DNA of 9,211 bases from Actinomycetes bacterium. Its GTDB lineage: Bacteria > Actinomycetota > Actinomycetes > Propionibacteriales > Propionibacteriaceae. The position numbers and the translations under genes are program-made. Positions within the stretch are counted from its first letter, which is position 1, and every line of letters begins with the position of its first letter. The DNA is taken from the NCBI GenBank assembly GCA_023443125.1, contig JAEZVO010000010.1:1-9211 (forward strand), in the 5' to 3' direction. Shown here in pieces: positions 1 through 7,679 of this stretch. Under the pieces are notes generated by a model. That model saw only the letters and a program-made list of their open reading frames with translations. It was not told the DNA's origin and ran no database searches.

Positions 1-388
<388 letters not shown>

Positions 389-427
389 AAAAATGTCGGT
401 TTGGGTGTTTATCCCATATACCGTCAA

Positions 428-443
428 CAGAAATATGATTCTG
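428..443 (-). other. Leader hairpin H3
   Basis: CAGAA pairs with TTCTG around a 6-base loop. It is a short, weak stem directly next to H2, recorded because three stem-loops follow one another in the 80 bases 428-509. Confidence 0.3.
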
Positions 444-447
444 ACAG

Positions 448-463
448 GATCCATTGCTGGATC
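448..463 (-). other. Leader hairpin H2
   Basis: This is a perfect 6-base stem, GATCCA with TGGATC, around the 4-base loop GCAA on the minus strand. The loop is GNRA-type, which favours stable folding. It sits 60 bases upstream of the mature 16S end, in the zone where RNase processing signals are usual. Confidence 0.45.
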
Positions 464-483
464 TAATCAATTAATCAAAGGAA

Positions 484-509
484 CCGTTACATGAATAATC
501 ATGTGACGG
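484..509 (-). other. Leader hairpin H1
   Basis: The arms ACATGA and TCATGT are exact complements around the 4-base loop TTAT (489-504). Beyond one mismatch the pairing continues for four more base pairs (CCGT with ACGG, 484-509). There is no following T-run on the minus strand, so it is not an intrinsic terminator. It is more likely part of the folded pre-16S leader. Confidence 0.5.
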
Positions 510-596
510 GACGCACTAGCAATTTCTTGCGTGTGCATTATTATTTGGCATTGACTTTAAGTACGCTGTTGAGTTCTCAAGTTTCGGTTGCGTCCC
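508..596 (-). other. Long-range leader RNA stem enclosing the boxA-like element
   Basis: In the transcript, GGGACGCA (from 589-596) is perfectly complementary to TGCGTCCC (from 508-515), giving an 8-base GC-rich stem whose 73-base loop contains the conserved element at 561-581. The 3' arm shares two bases (508-509) with the outer end of the hairpin at 484-509, so the outer part of that hairpin and this stem would compete slightly. This is pairing potential read by eye; no folding energy was calculated. Confidence 0.45.
561..581 (-). promoter_or_regulatory. Conserved actinobacterial rrn leader element (boxA-like)
   Basis: The minus strand reads CTTGAGAACTCAACAGCG followed by TAC. This closely matches the TTTGAGAACTCAATAGTGTG-type element that I recall from mycobacterial and other actinobacterial rrn leaders and 16S-23S spacers, where it is linked to NusB/NusE-dependent antitermination. 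It lies about 175 bases upstream of mature 16S, downstream of all four promoters, so every transcript would carry it. The assignment rests on sequence resemblance and position only. Confidence 0.65.
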
Positions 597-641
597 ATAT
601 TGGTTTGCTTGTCGGCATTCCAACTTGGGGCAACTTGAACA

Positions 642-670
642 ACCTTACTTTTGGATTTTCGCCCTGTCAA
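642..670 (-). promoter_or_regulatory. rrn promoter P4 (closest to 16S)
   Basis: The -35 hexamer is TTGACA (665-670), a perfect consensus. The spacer is 17 bases and includes AAAATCCAAAAG. The -10 hexamer is TAAGGT (642-647). The predicted start is near 635, giving a leader of about 247 bases before mature 16S. The hexamers and spacing are those expected of a strong housekeeping-sigma promoter, and the direction matches the rRNA gene. Confidence 0.75.
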
Positions 671-726
671 ATCGGGCTGATTTCCATCGTTTTGGCTGAT
701 GTTTACCGCTTTGGGCGGCTCGATCA

Positions 727-755
727 ACTTTACTCGGTTTGTTAGCTGCTGTCAA
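727..755 (-). promoter_or_regulatory. rrn promoter P3
   Basis: The -35 hexamer is TTGACA (750-755), the spacer is 17 bases, and the -10 hexamer is TAAAGT (727-732). The predicted start is near 720. A small inverted repeat, CCGC/GCGG (706-718), would lie in the first bases of the transcript. P3 is 85 bases upstream of P4, measured -35 to -35. Confidence 0.75.
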
Positions 756-838
756 CTTGGCGTTTGCGCATCTCGTTGAGATCACTGCTACCAGCCTGGC
801 GGCCAGCCGAGTTTGTAGTTGTTCGTCGCATCTGCGGC

Positions 839-850
839 GAGTGGCCACTC
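839..850. repeat. Palindrome over the P2 -10 and start site
   Basis: GAGTGGCCACTC is a perfect 12-base palindrome. It overlaps four bases of the P2 -10 hexamer and covers the predicted start (about 840). Its sequence differs from the P1 inverted repeat, so one shared operator is not implied, but the placement relative to the promoter is alike. Confidence 0.45.
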
Positions 851-875
851 TACTCAGCTTTCTTTCGGCAGTCAA
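847..875 (-). promoter_or_regulatory. rrn promoter P2
   Basis: The -35 hexamer is TTGACT (870-875), the spacer is 17 bases, and the -10 hexamer is TAGAGT (847-852). The predicted start is near 840, with a GC-rich stretch just after the -10 (GGCCAC) like the discriminators of stringently controlled stable-RNA promoters. A perfect 12-base palindrome (839-850) overlaps the -10 and the start. P2 lies 120 bases upstream of P3. Confidence 0.7.
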
Positions 876-924
876 ATCGACTTGCAGCTTCACAATGTTG
901 AGTTGTGTTGATCGTTGTTCCCTT

Positions 925-945
925 GGTTAGGCAACTTGCCTTACC
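925..945. repeat. Inverted repeat over the P1 -10 and start site
   Basis: The arms GGTTAGGCAA and TTGCCTTACC flank a single central C. Nine of ten positions are complementary, with one mismatch at 928/942. It reaches three bases into the P1 -10 hexamer and is centred at 935, the predicted start point. The geometry would suit a dimeric DNA-binding protein, but it could also fold as a hairpin in transcripts from further upstream. No regulator is known from the sequence. Confidence 0.5.
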
Positions 946-971
946 TTACGCCCTTCTCTAACCCGAGTCAA
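943..971 (-). promoter_or_regulatory. rrn promoter P1 (furthest upstream)
   Basis: The -35 hexamer is TTGACT (966-971), the spacer is 17 bases, and the -10 hexamer is TAAGGT (943-948), identical to that of P4. The predicted start is near 936. A short AT-rich tract, CCCAAAATAAG, lies just upstream of the -35 and could act as a weak UP element. An imperfect 21-base inverted repeat (925-945) overlaps the -10 and the start. P1 lies 96 bases upstream of P2. Confidence 0.7.
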
Positions 972-1089
972 CTCGGCTTATTTTGGGCCGCACCGCGCTC
1001 TGCGGACCTTGAGTGGGTACTACTCGCACGCACACTCGCCCGTTTCGACGCTGGTGTTGGGATTGCTTCCTGGTCCGGCCTTTCGTCCG

Positions 1090-1119
1090 TTGCACCGAGG
1101 CAGCTCGAGAAACTATACA
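1090..1119 (+). promoter_or_regulatory. Candidate capA promoter
   Basis: A weak -35-like TTGCAC (1090-1095) is followed after 18 bases by the -10-like TATACA (1114-1119). It would start transcription near 1126 and give an 88-base untranslated leader before the capA start at 1214. The -10 is reasonable and the -35 is poor, but it is the best candidate I can see upstream of capA on the plus strand. Confidence 0.3.
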
Positions 1120-1146
1120 CATGAGTTCGAGGACCGCCAAATCGCG

Positions 1147-1156
1147 CTCAGCTGAG
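1147..1156. repeat. Palindrome CTCAGCTGAG, copy upstream of capA
   Basis: This perfect 10-base palindrome lies 57 bases before the capA start and downstream of the candidate promoter. An identical copy occurs at 2470-2479 just after capA. The function is unknown and chance is possible. Confidence 0.3.
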
Positions 1157-1213
1157 GCATATTCTCGCTACGCAGAGCACAGTCCGAGCCAGGAATCTTC
1201 TTATGATTCTCAC

Positions 1214-2455
1214 ATGCAGCCTCGACGTATCCCCGTACTACTTGCACCTCTACTGGCTTTCGGTCTCTCGGCCTGCGCCTCACCGGTGGCACCTTCAGAG
1301 CCCGCCAGGTCTACAACAACCCCTGTCTCCACAGTCAGCCCAACAGCATCGCCCACTCCATCCGCTGGGGCGAGTCCATCGTCGCGCCCTTCGTCGACTC
1401 CGTCACCGTCGCCGACGAGAGAGCTTCGAACCGTCACCATCAATGTGTCCGGTGACCTACTCTGGCACAACACGTTGTGGGCGTCGGCAAAGCTGGACGC
1501 CTCGGACGGCGCAGAAGAGGGAATGGACTTCAGCCCGCAGCTCGCGTCGCTACAGCCGTTCGTCGAAGACGCAGACCTCGCGATCTGCCACTCCGAGGTG
1601 CCCTTTGCACCCGAAGGCGGTCCTTATCAGGGCTATCCCATGTTCGCTGCTCCGCCGACCATCGCTTCGACGTTGAAGAAGCTCGGCTGGGATCTGTGTA
1701 CCACGGCCTCGAACCACACGATGGATCAAGGCTGGGAGGGGCTCGTCCGCACCGTTGACGAATACGAGGCAGCGGGCATCCAGGTGGCCGGCTCGTACCG
1801 GACAGAAGCTGAGGCTGCGAAGCCGGTGATCTACACCACTGAGACGGGCGTCAAGGTGGGTATCGTCTCGCAAACGTACGGGCTCAACGGCATCCCGAAA
1901 GCCAAAGGCAAGGACTGGTCTGTGGATCTCATCGACGCTGACAAAGCCGTCGCGGATGCCAAGGCAGCCAAGGATGCAGGCGCAGACATCGTCGCGATTC
2001 ATGTGCACGCCGGTACGGAGTACCAACACGGCCCAGATGCGCAACAGCGTGAATTCGCTGAGGCGGTGACAGCGTCGCCGTATGTTGACTTCGTGTTTGG
2101 ACAGCACGCGCACGTGGTGCAACCCATTGACAAAGTCAACGACAAATGGGTGCTCTACGGCTCCGGCAACCTCATCGCGCAAAGTGGCCCGTCAAAACCC
2201 TGGACCTACGACGGGTACATGGCGACGATCACGCTGAACGAGCAACCAGACGGATCGTTCGTCGCCAAGCAGGTCGAGTGGGCGCCCACCTACATCACCC
2301 GGCATTCACGCAGCAATCCCGCGCGCGTATACCTCATCCCCGATGCGCTCGCGAAGGGCGAGGGACCTGCCGGAGAACTCAAGAAGTCCGCGTCGAGGAC
2401 CCGCGAGATCGTGACGAAGAACAACCCAGCAGGCCTCGTCGAACGAACACAGTGA
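1214..2455 (+). CDS. capA: CapA-family lipoprotein (metallophosphatase fold)
   Basis: This 413-residue protein is similar to the poly-gamma-glutamate capsule protein CapA/PgsA and probably sits on the outer face of the membrane. Residues 1-21 form a lipoprotein signal: basic Arg4-Arg5, a hydrophobic core, and the lipobox LSAC with Cys21. A Ser/Thr/Pro-rich linker (about 23-69) follows, then the CapA domain (about 72-340). Visible motifs are SGD at 79-81, SNH at 166-168, HVHAGTEY at 263-270 and GQHAHVVQP at 296-304, the putative metal and substrate ligands of the family. CHSE (125-128) stands where many relatives have NLE; I recall CH-x-E from actinobacterial members. The ATG at 1214 was chosen because the signal peptide starts there. 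An in-frame ATG at 1121 would add 31 residues ahead of the signal. The only nearby AGGA (1191-1194) is 19 bases away, unusually far. No PgsB or PgsC gene is adjacent, so polyglutamate synthesis is not established. The family call is firm; the substrate is unknown. Confidence 0.9.
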   Translation: MQPRRIPVLLAPLLAFGLSACASPVAPSEPARSTTTPVSTVSPTASPTPSAGASPSSRPSSTPSPSPTRELRTVTINVSGDLLWHNTLWASAKLDASDGAEEGMDFSPQLASLQPFVEDADLAICHSEVPFAPEGGPYQGYPMFAAPPTIASTLKKLGWDLCTTASNHTMDQGWEGLVRTVDEYEAAGIQVAGSYRTEAEAAKPVIYTTETGVKVGIVSQTYGLNGIPKAKGKDWSVDLIDADKAVADAKAAKDAGADIVAIHVHAGTEYQHGPDAQQREFAEAVTASPYVDFVFGQHAHVVQPIDKVNDKWVLYGSGNLIAQSGPSKPWTYDGYMATITLNEQPDGSFVAKQVEWAPTYITRHSRSNPARVYLIPDALAKGEGPAGELKKSASRTREIVTKNNPAGLVERTQ

Positions 2456-2469
2456 GTGTAGGGGCGAGC

Positions 2470-2479
2470 CTCAGCTGAG
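2470..2479. repeat. Palindrome CTCAGCTGAG, copy downstream of capA
   Basis: This is the same 10-base palindrome as at 1147-1156. It covers the tyrS stop codon in the short gap between the convergent capA and tyrS genes. The stem is short and has no T-run, so it is not a convincing terminator. Confidence 0.3.
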
Positions 2480-3721
2480 TACTACGCCGCCGACAGTCTT
2501 GCGGCCTCGACGGATCACCCCGTAGCGGCCATGCACGAGTTGGCTGGCGTCGACCAGCATGTCAGCATCGGCCACCTTCTCGTTGTTGAGGTACGCACCG
2601 CCCTCGTTCACGGCGCGACGTGCTTCGCTCTTGGATTTGACCACTCCACTCAGCACCATGGCGTCCACGAACGGCATCGGCTCGGGCAGCGGCGCAGCGT
2701 CCACCTCGCGCATGACCCCGTCGAGGGTGGCGTCGTCGAGCCCTTGGAGCTCTCCCCTACCGAAGATGGCCTGGGCGGCCGCCACCGCAGCCTTACGCTG
2801 CTCGACGCCGTGCACGAAGTCGGTGATGTCGTCGGCGAGTGCTTTCTGCGCCTCACGCTTGAACGGCGCCTCGGCAGTAGCACGCTCCAGCTCGGCAATC
2901 TCCTCCGGCGAGCGGAAGGTGAACACCTTGAGGTATTCGATCACCTTCGCGTCTTCGGCGTTCAAGAAGAACTGGTGGAAGGCATACGGGCTCGTGAGCT
3001 CCGGATCGATCCAGATTGCGCCGCCTTCAGTCTTGCCGAACTTAGTGCCGTCGGCTTTCGTGATGAGCGGCGTCGCGAGCGCATGCACCTTGGCTTGATC
3101 CGAGCGACGAAGCAACTCGACGCCCGCAGCGAGGTTGCCCCACTGGTCCGAGCCACCGGTTTGCAGCGTGACACCGTGGCGACGGTGGAGCTCGCGGAAG
3201 TCATTCGACTGGAGCAGCACGTAACTGAACTCCGTGTAGCTGATGCCTGATTCGAGGCGGCTCGCAACGATCTCGCGGGCGAGCATCCGGTTGACTGGGA
3301 AGTGTTTGCCCAGGTCGCGGAGGAAATCGATGGCTGAGAGGTCTTTCGTCCAGTCGAGGTTGTTCACCATCACGGCCGCGTTCGAGCCCTCGAAGGAGAC
3401 GAACCGACGAGTCTGCTCACGGATCTGCTCTACCCATCCCGCGACGACCTCGGCGTCGTTCATCACGCGTTCGCCGGAGGCCTTCGGATCGCCGATGAGG
3501 CCGGTGGCTCCCCCGACGAGCAAGTGCGGAACGTGCCCCGCGTCTTGCAGCCTTCTGGCCATGAGGAGCTGCATGAGGTGCCCGATGTGCAGGCTCGCCG
3601 CGGTGGGGTCGAAGCCCACATAGAACTTGACCGGCCCCTCAGCCAGGTGCTGCGAGAGTGCTTCTGGGTCGGTGGAGTGCGCGACAAGCCCGCGCCAGTT
3701 GAGGTCCTCGAACAAGTTCAT
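2471..3721 (-). CDS. tyrS: Tyrosine--tRNA ligase
   Basis: This 416-residue cytoplasmic enzyme charges tRNA-Tyr with tyrosine using ATP. The class I signature HIGH lies at residues 45-48 (within FDPTAASLHIGHL). The tyrosine-pocket segment YVLLQSNDF spans 167-175, GGSDQWGN spans 189-196, and the KMSKS-equivalent loop is KFGKT (227-231), a variant normal in bacterial TyrRS. The last ~70 residues form the S4-like RNA-binding domain. The length is usual for a bacterial TyrRS. The ATG at 3719-3721 was chosen because it gives the standard N-terminus; the longer open frame upstream overlaps argH. The ribosome site AGGG (3730-3733) overlaps the argH stop codon, and only 10 bases separate the genes, so tyrS is probably read on the arg transcript. 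Its stop is 15 bases from the stop of the convergent capA gene. Confidence 0.97.
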   Translation of the reverse strand: MNLFEDLNWRGLVAHSTDPEALSQHLAEGPVKFYVGFDPTAASLHIGHLMQLLMARRLQDAGHVPHLLVGGATGLIGDPKASGERVMNDAEVVAGWVEQIREQTRRFVSFEGSNAAVMVNNLDWTKDLSAIDFLRDLGKHFPVNRMLAREIVASRLESGISYTEFSYVLLQSNDFRELHRRHGVTLQTGGSDQWGNLAAGVELLRRSDQAKVHALATPLITKADGTKFGKTEGGAIWIDPELTSPYAFHQFFLNAEDAKVIEYLKVFTFRSPEEIAELERATAEAPFKREAQKALADDITDFVHGVEQRKAAVAAAQAIFGRGELQGLDDATLDGVMREVDAAPLPEPMPFVDAMVLSGVVKSKSEARRAVNEGGAYLNNEKVADADMLVDASQLVHGRYGVIRRGRKTVGGVVLS

Positions 3722-3731
3722 AGCCCGAACC

Positions 3732-5155
<1,424 letters not shown>

Positions 5156-5159
<4 letters not shown>

Positions 5160-5638
5160 GATTCCTCCATCGGTCGTCCGGTCATGGTCATAGTATTCAG
5201 CCGCGCCATCAAGATGCCTGCTGTTTGCTCGGACTCCGTAATCACGAGCACCGTGTCGTCGCCGGCAATCGTGCCAAGCACACCCGGGAGTCCGGCTTGG
5301 TCCAAGGCCGAGCCGAAGTACTGCGCGGCACCAGGCGGCGTGCGCAGCACAATCTGGTTGAGAGCCGAGCGCTGCGTTTGTACGAGCTCCGCGCACAGTT
5401 GGGCGAGTTTCACCTCTGCACCGTGCAGCTGCTCGTGCAGCACGTAGGCCAGCGCTCCGCCGGCCGTGCGCTGCCGAACAGCGCCAATGGCGTGGAGGTC
5501 CTTGGATAGCGTGGATTGGCTCGCTGCGATGCCCTGAGCGTCCAGCGCATCAACGAGCTCTGCCTGCGAGGTGAACCGGCCTTCGGTAATGATTTGGCGC
5601 AAGATCGCTTGGCGGCCGGCGCGCGACGCATCGTTCAT
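5156..5638 (-). CDS. argR: Arginine repressor
   Basis: This 160-residue transcriptional regulator binds ARG boxes as an arginine-activated hexamer. The N-terminal winged helix-turn-helix (about 8-70) contains the recognition segment SQSTLSKDL (40-48). The C-terminal oligomerisation and arginine-binding domain (about 75-155) carries the family motif GTIAGDDT (122-129), preceded by the ALDQAGLPG segment. The length is normal. The ATG overlaps the argD stop (ATGA), and GGAG lies 5 bases upstream of it. It is embedded in the operon it presumably represses, which would give autoregulation through the promoter upstream of argC. That promoter and its ARG boxes lie outside the window, so regulation is inferred from the family and the position. 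Confidence 0.96.
5163..5168 (-). promoter_or_regulatory. argH ribosome binding site inside argR
   Basis: GGAGGA lies 3 bases before the GTG at 5157-5159, within the last codons of argR. It is the strongest such site noted in the arg block and fixes the GTG as the argH start. Confidence 0.75.
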
Positions 5639-6804
5639 GAGCGCTCCAACAGGGAAGGCAAGACGTCGACAAAGGCCTGCAGATCGCTCTGCGTGGCGAT
5701 GAGCGGCGGAGCAATCCGCAGCACGTTCGGGCGCGAGGCGTTGATGATGAACCCCGCTTCCAAGGCTGCGTCAGCGACGGCGGGTGCCACGTCGCGGGCG
5801 AGCACGATGCCCCACAGCATTCCTCGGCCGCGCACCTCGACGACGTCGAGTTGATGCAGGGCACGCACCGCGTCTGCGAACCACTCCCCCGTGCGGCGCG
5901 ACGTCTCGAGCAAGCCTTCCTCGAGCATGTCGAGCACCGCATTGCCTGCGGCGGCTGCGACGGGGTTGCCGCCGAACGTCGTTCCGTGCAGGCCCGGCTG
6001 GAGGAAGCCCGCTGCCTCGCCGGTGGCGAGACACGCACCGATGGGGAACCCATTGCCCAAGCCCTTCGCGAGCGTCACGATGTCAGGAGTGATGCCTTCG
6101 GCCTGGTGGGCAAGCATGGCCCCACAACGCCCCATGCCGGTCTGGATCTCATCGATCCACAGCAACGCCCCATGCTCAGCAGCGATGCGCCGAGCGGCCG
6201 CGACGTATCCGTCGGGTGCCGGCACCACGCCGTTCTCGCCCTGGATGACCTCGAGCACCACCGCTGCCGTGGCGTCGTCGACCGCGCTCTCCAGCGCCGA
6301 GACGTCGCCATACTCGACGAACTCGACGTCGCCGGGCAGCGGCTCGAAGGGCGCCCGGTAGCGCTCATTCGCGGTGATGGCGAGCGATGCCGCAGTACGT
6401 CCGTGGAAGGCGCCTCGCATGGCGACGATCTTGGTGCGCCCGGTCAGGCGGGTGAGTTTGAATGCGGTTTCGTTTGCCTCGGAGCCGGAATTCGAGAAGA
6501 AGACCTTCGCCGACGGGTCGCCCAGGTGCGCCGCGAGGCGCTCGGCCAAGCGAATCTGCGGCTGCGACGCGAAGAGGTTGGAGATGTGCCCGAGGCGCCC
6601 CAGTTGCGCGGTCACCGCGTCGGTAATGCGCGGGTGCGCGTGCCCCAAACCCAGCACCGCCAGGCCCGAAAGCAGATCGGTGTACTGTTTCCCGTCGGCA
6701 TCCCAGACGTGGACGCCTTCTCCGCGCTCGAAGACGCGCTTCGGCGTGCCGAAGGCGTTCATCATCACCGCGCCGTAGCGCTGTTGCAGTGTGTCGTTGC
6801 TCAT
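5635..6804 (-). CDS. argD: Acetylornithine aminotransferase
   Basis: This 389-residue, pyridoxal-phosphate-dependent class III aminotransferase converts N-acetylglutamate semialdehyde and glutamate into N-acetylornithine. Visible landmarks are the phosphate-binding region SNSGSEANE (104-112), AFHGRT (132-137), the cofactor-ring aspartate in IDEIQTGMGR (217-226, Asp218), and the Schiff-base lysine in LAKGLGNG (Lys247). The length is typical of ArgD. The ATG (6802-6804) overlaps the argB stop by four bases; its ribosome site is poor (GGTGAC nearby), so coupling to argB translation may matter here. In the common order argCJBDFRGH the next gene would be argF, but argR follows directly. A broader acetylornithine/succinyldiaminopimelate role, as in enterobacteria, cannot be excluded from sequence. 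Confidence 0.96.
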   Translation of the reverse strand: MSNDTLQQRYGAVMMNAFGTPKRVFERGEGVHVWDADGKQYTDLLSGLAVLGLGHAHPRITDAVTAQLGRLGHISNLFASQPQIRLAERLAAHLGDPSAKVFFSNSGSEANETAFKLTRLTGRTKIVAMRGAFHGRTAASLAITANERYRAPFEPLPGDVEFVEYGDVSALESAVDDATAAVVLEVIQGENGVVPAPDGYVAAARRIAAEHGALLWIDEIQTGMGRCGAMLAHQAEGITPDIVTLAKGLGNGFPIGACLATGEAAGFLQPGLHGTTFGGNPVAAAAGNAVLDMLEEGLLETSRRTGEWFADAVRALHQLDVVEVRGRGMLWGIVLARDVAPAVADAALEAGFIINASRPNVLRIAPPLIATQSDLQAFVDVLPSLLERS

Positions 6805-7679
6805 CGCGTCACCATCGTTCCCACGCCCTCTTCCGTAAAGATGTCTAGGAGCAGGGCGTGCGGCAGCGTGCCGTCGTTGATCGTGGCGCTTCGCACGCCC
6901 CCATCGATCGCGGCCAGGCACGCCTCAATCTTCGGAATCATCCCCGTCTCGAGCGTGGGCAACAGCGCGCGAGCATCGTCGGCGGTGATCTCCCTAATAA
7001 GCGAGTTGGGGTCTGGGTAGTTGGCATAGAGGCCGGCGACGTTGGTGAGCATGACGAGGCGTTTCGCCCCGATCGCAGCCGCGAGCGCGGCCGCCGCGGT
7101 GTCGCCATTGATGTTGTGCACCACACCGTGCTCGTCAGGGGCGATGGATGCCACGACGGGAACCCGGCCTGCGTCGATGAGGTCGATGAGCCCCGACGGG
7201 TCTACCTCAGCGATATCGCCTACCAGCCCCAGGTCGATCTCCTCGCCTTCGACGGTCGTCGTCCTGCGCGTCGCGGTGAACAGGCGCCCGTCCTCGCCGG
7301 ACATGCCGACGGCGAAGGGCCCCTGTTGGTTGATGAGGTTCACGAGCTCACGCCCTACCTGCCCGACCAGCACCATGCGCACCACGTCCATTGCCTCAGG
7401 CGTGGTGACGCGGAAGCCACCCTTGAACTCGGAGTGCACGTCGAGACGCTCGAGCATCGATGTGATCTGCGGGCCTCCCCCGTGCACCACCACCGGCTTC
7501 ACGCCAACGATGCGGAGGAACGCGATGTCTTTCGCCAGCGCTGCCTTGCGTTCGTCGTCGAGCATGGCGTTGCCGCCGTACTTGATGACCATGATCTCGC
7601 CGATGTATTCCGCGAGCCATGGCAGTGCCTCGATGAGGGTGTCTGCCTTGCGTACGGTTGTTTCGATGTCCACCGTCAT
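6801..7679 (-). CDS. argB: Acetylglutamate kinase
   Basis: This 292-residue enzyme of the amino acid kinase fold phosphorylates N-acetylglutamate. VIKYGGNAM (31-39, catalytic-region Lys33) and the VHGGGP nucleotide loop (65-70) are clear, and the C-terminal part carries the conserved IPKIEACLAA segment. The protein has an N-terminal helical extension (about 5-25) ahead of the kinase core. In characterised homologues this feature marks the hexameric, arginine-inhibited form, so feedback control of the pathway at this step is likely. The ATG overlaps the argJ stop (ATGA), with GGAG (7688-7691) 8 bases upstream. The length is normal and no key motif is missing. Confidence 0.97.
   Translation of the reverse strand: MTVDIETTVRKADTLIEALPWLAEYIGEIMVIKYGGNAMLDDERKAALAKDIAFLRIVGVKPVVVHGGGPQITSMLERLDVHSEFKGGFRVTTPEAMDVVRMVLVGQVGRELVNLINQQGPFAVGMSGEDGRLFTATRRTTTVEGEEIDLGLVGDIAEVDPSGLIDLIDAGRVPVVASIAPDEHGVVHNINGDTAAAALAAAIGAKRLVMLTNVAGLYANYPDPNSLIREITADDARALLPTLETGMIPKIEACLAAIDGGVRSATINDGTLPHALLLDIFTEEGVGTMVTR

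Larger units (their letters stand above)
389..635 (-). other. rrn leader (precursor 16S 5' leader)
   Basis: This is the transcribed stretch between the predicted start of the promoter nearest the gene (P4, about 635) and the mature 16S 5' end. It is clearly more AT-rich than the coding DNA around it and carries no credible gene. It holds a conserved actinobacterial leader element (561-581), a long-range stem around that element (508-515 with 589-596) and three local hairpins (484-509, 448-463, 428-443). Such leaders carry antitermination signals and the 5' half of the RNase III processing stem. The 3' partner of that processing stem would lie beyond the left edge and cannot be seen. Confidence 0.8.
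976..1213. other. Intergenic region between the divergent rrn promoters and capA
   Basis: This is about 240 bases with no credible gene. I see one weak plus-strand promoter candidate (1090-1119) and one copy of the palindrome CTCAGCTGAG (1147-1156). On the minus strand, I find no further promoter matching the pattern of P1-P4. No terminator or RNA gene is evident. Confidence 0.5.

Noticed and set aside
396..424. A TTGACG followed by TATATGGGATAAAC on the minus strand just before 16S, looking like a fifth promoter.
   Set aside because: No -10 hexamer occurs at an acceptable distance from the TTGACG; the TATATG is directly adjacent to it, and it lies in the processed leader.
491..930. Small open frames in the rrn leader/promoter region (84, 82 and 63 residues).
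   Set aside because: They have no recognisable domain or ribosome site, and they run across four promoters and the leader structure.
1203..1676. A 157-residue plus-strand frame with a well-spaced AGGA.
   Set aside because: Its translation is low-complexity and overlaps the capA domain out of frame; capA has a clear lipoprotein signal and family motifs.
2456..2500. A possible intrinsic terminator between capA and tyrS.
   Set aside because: The only dyad is the 10-base CTCAGCTGAG, too short and lacking a T-run on either strand.
3032..3046. KFGKT instead of KMSKS in the tyrosyl-tRNA synthetase.
   Set aside because: This variant is normal in bacterial TyrRS, including E. coli, so it does not indicate an altered enzyme.
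5851..7020. A 389-residue plus-strand open frame, with similar ones at 6858-7709 and 7745-8665.
   Set aside because: These are antisense shadows of argD, argB and argJ, whose motifs are unmistakable on the other strand.
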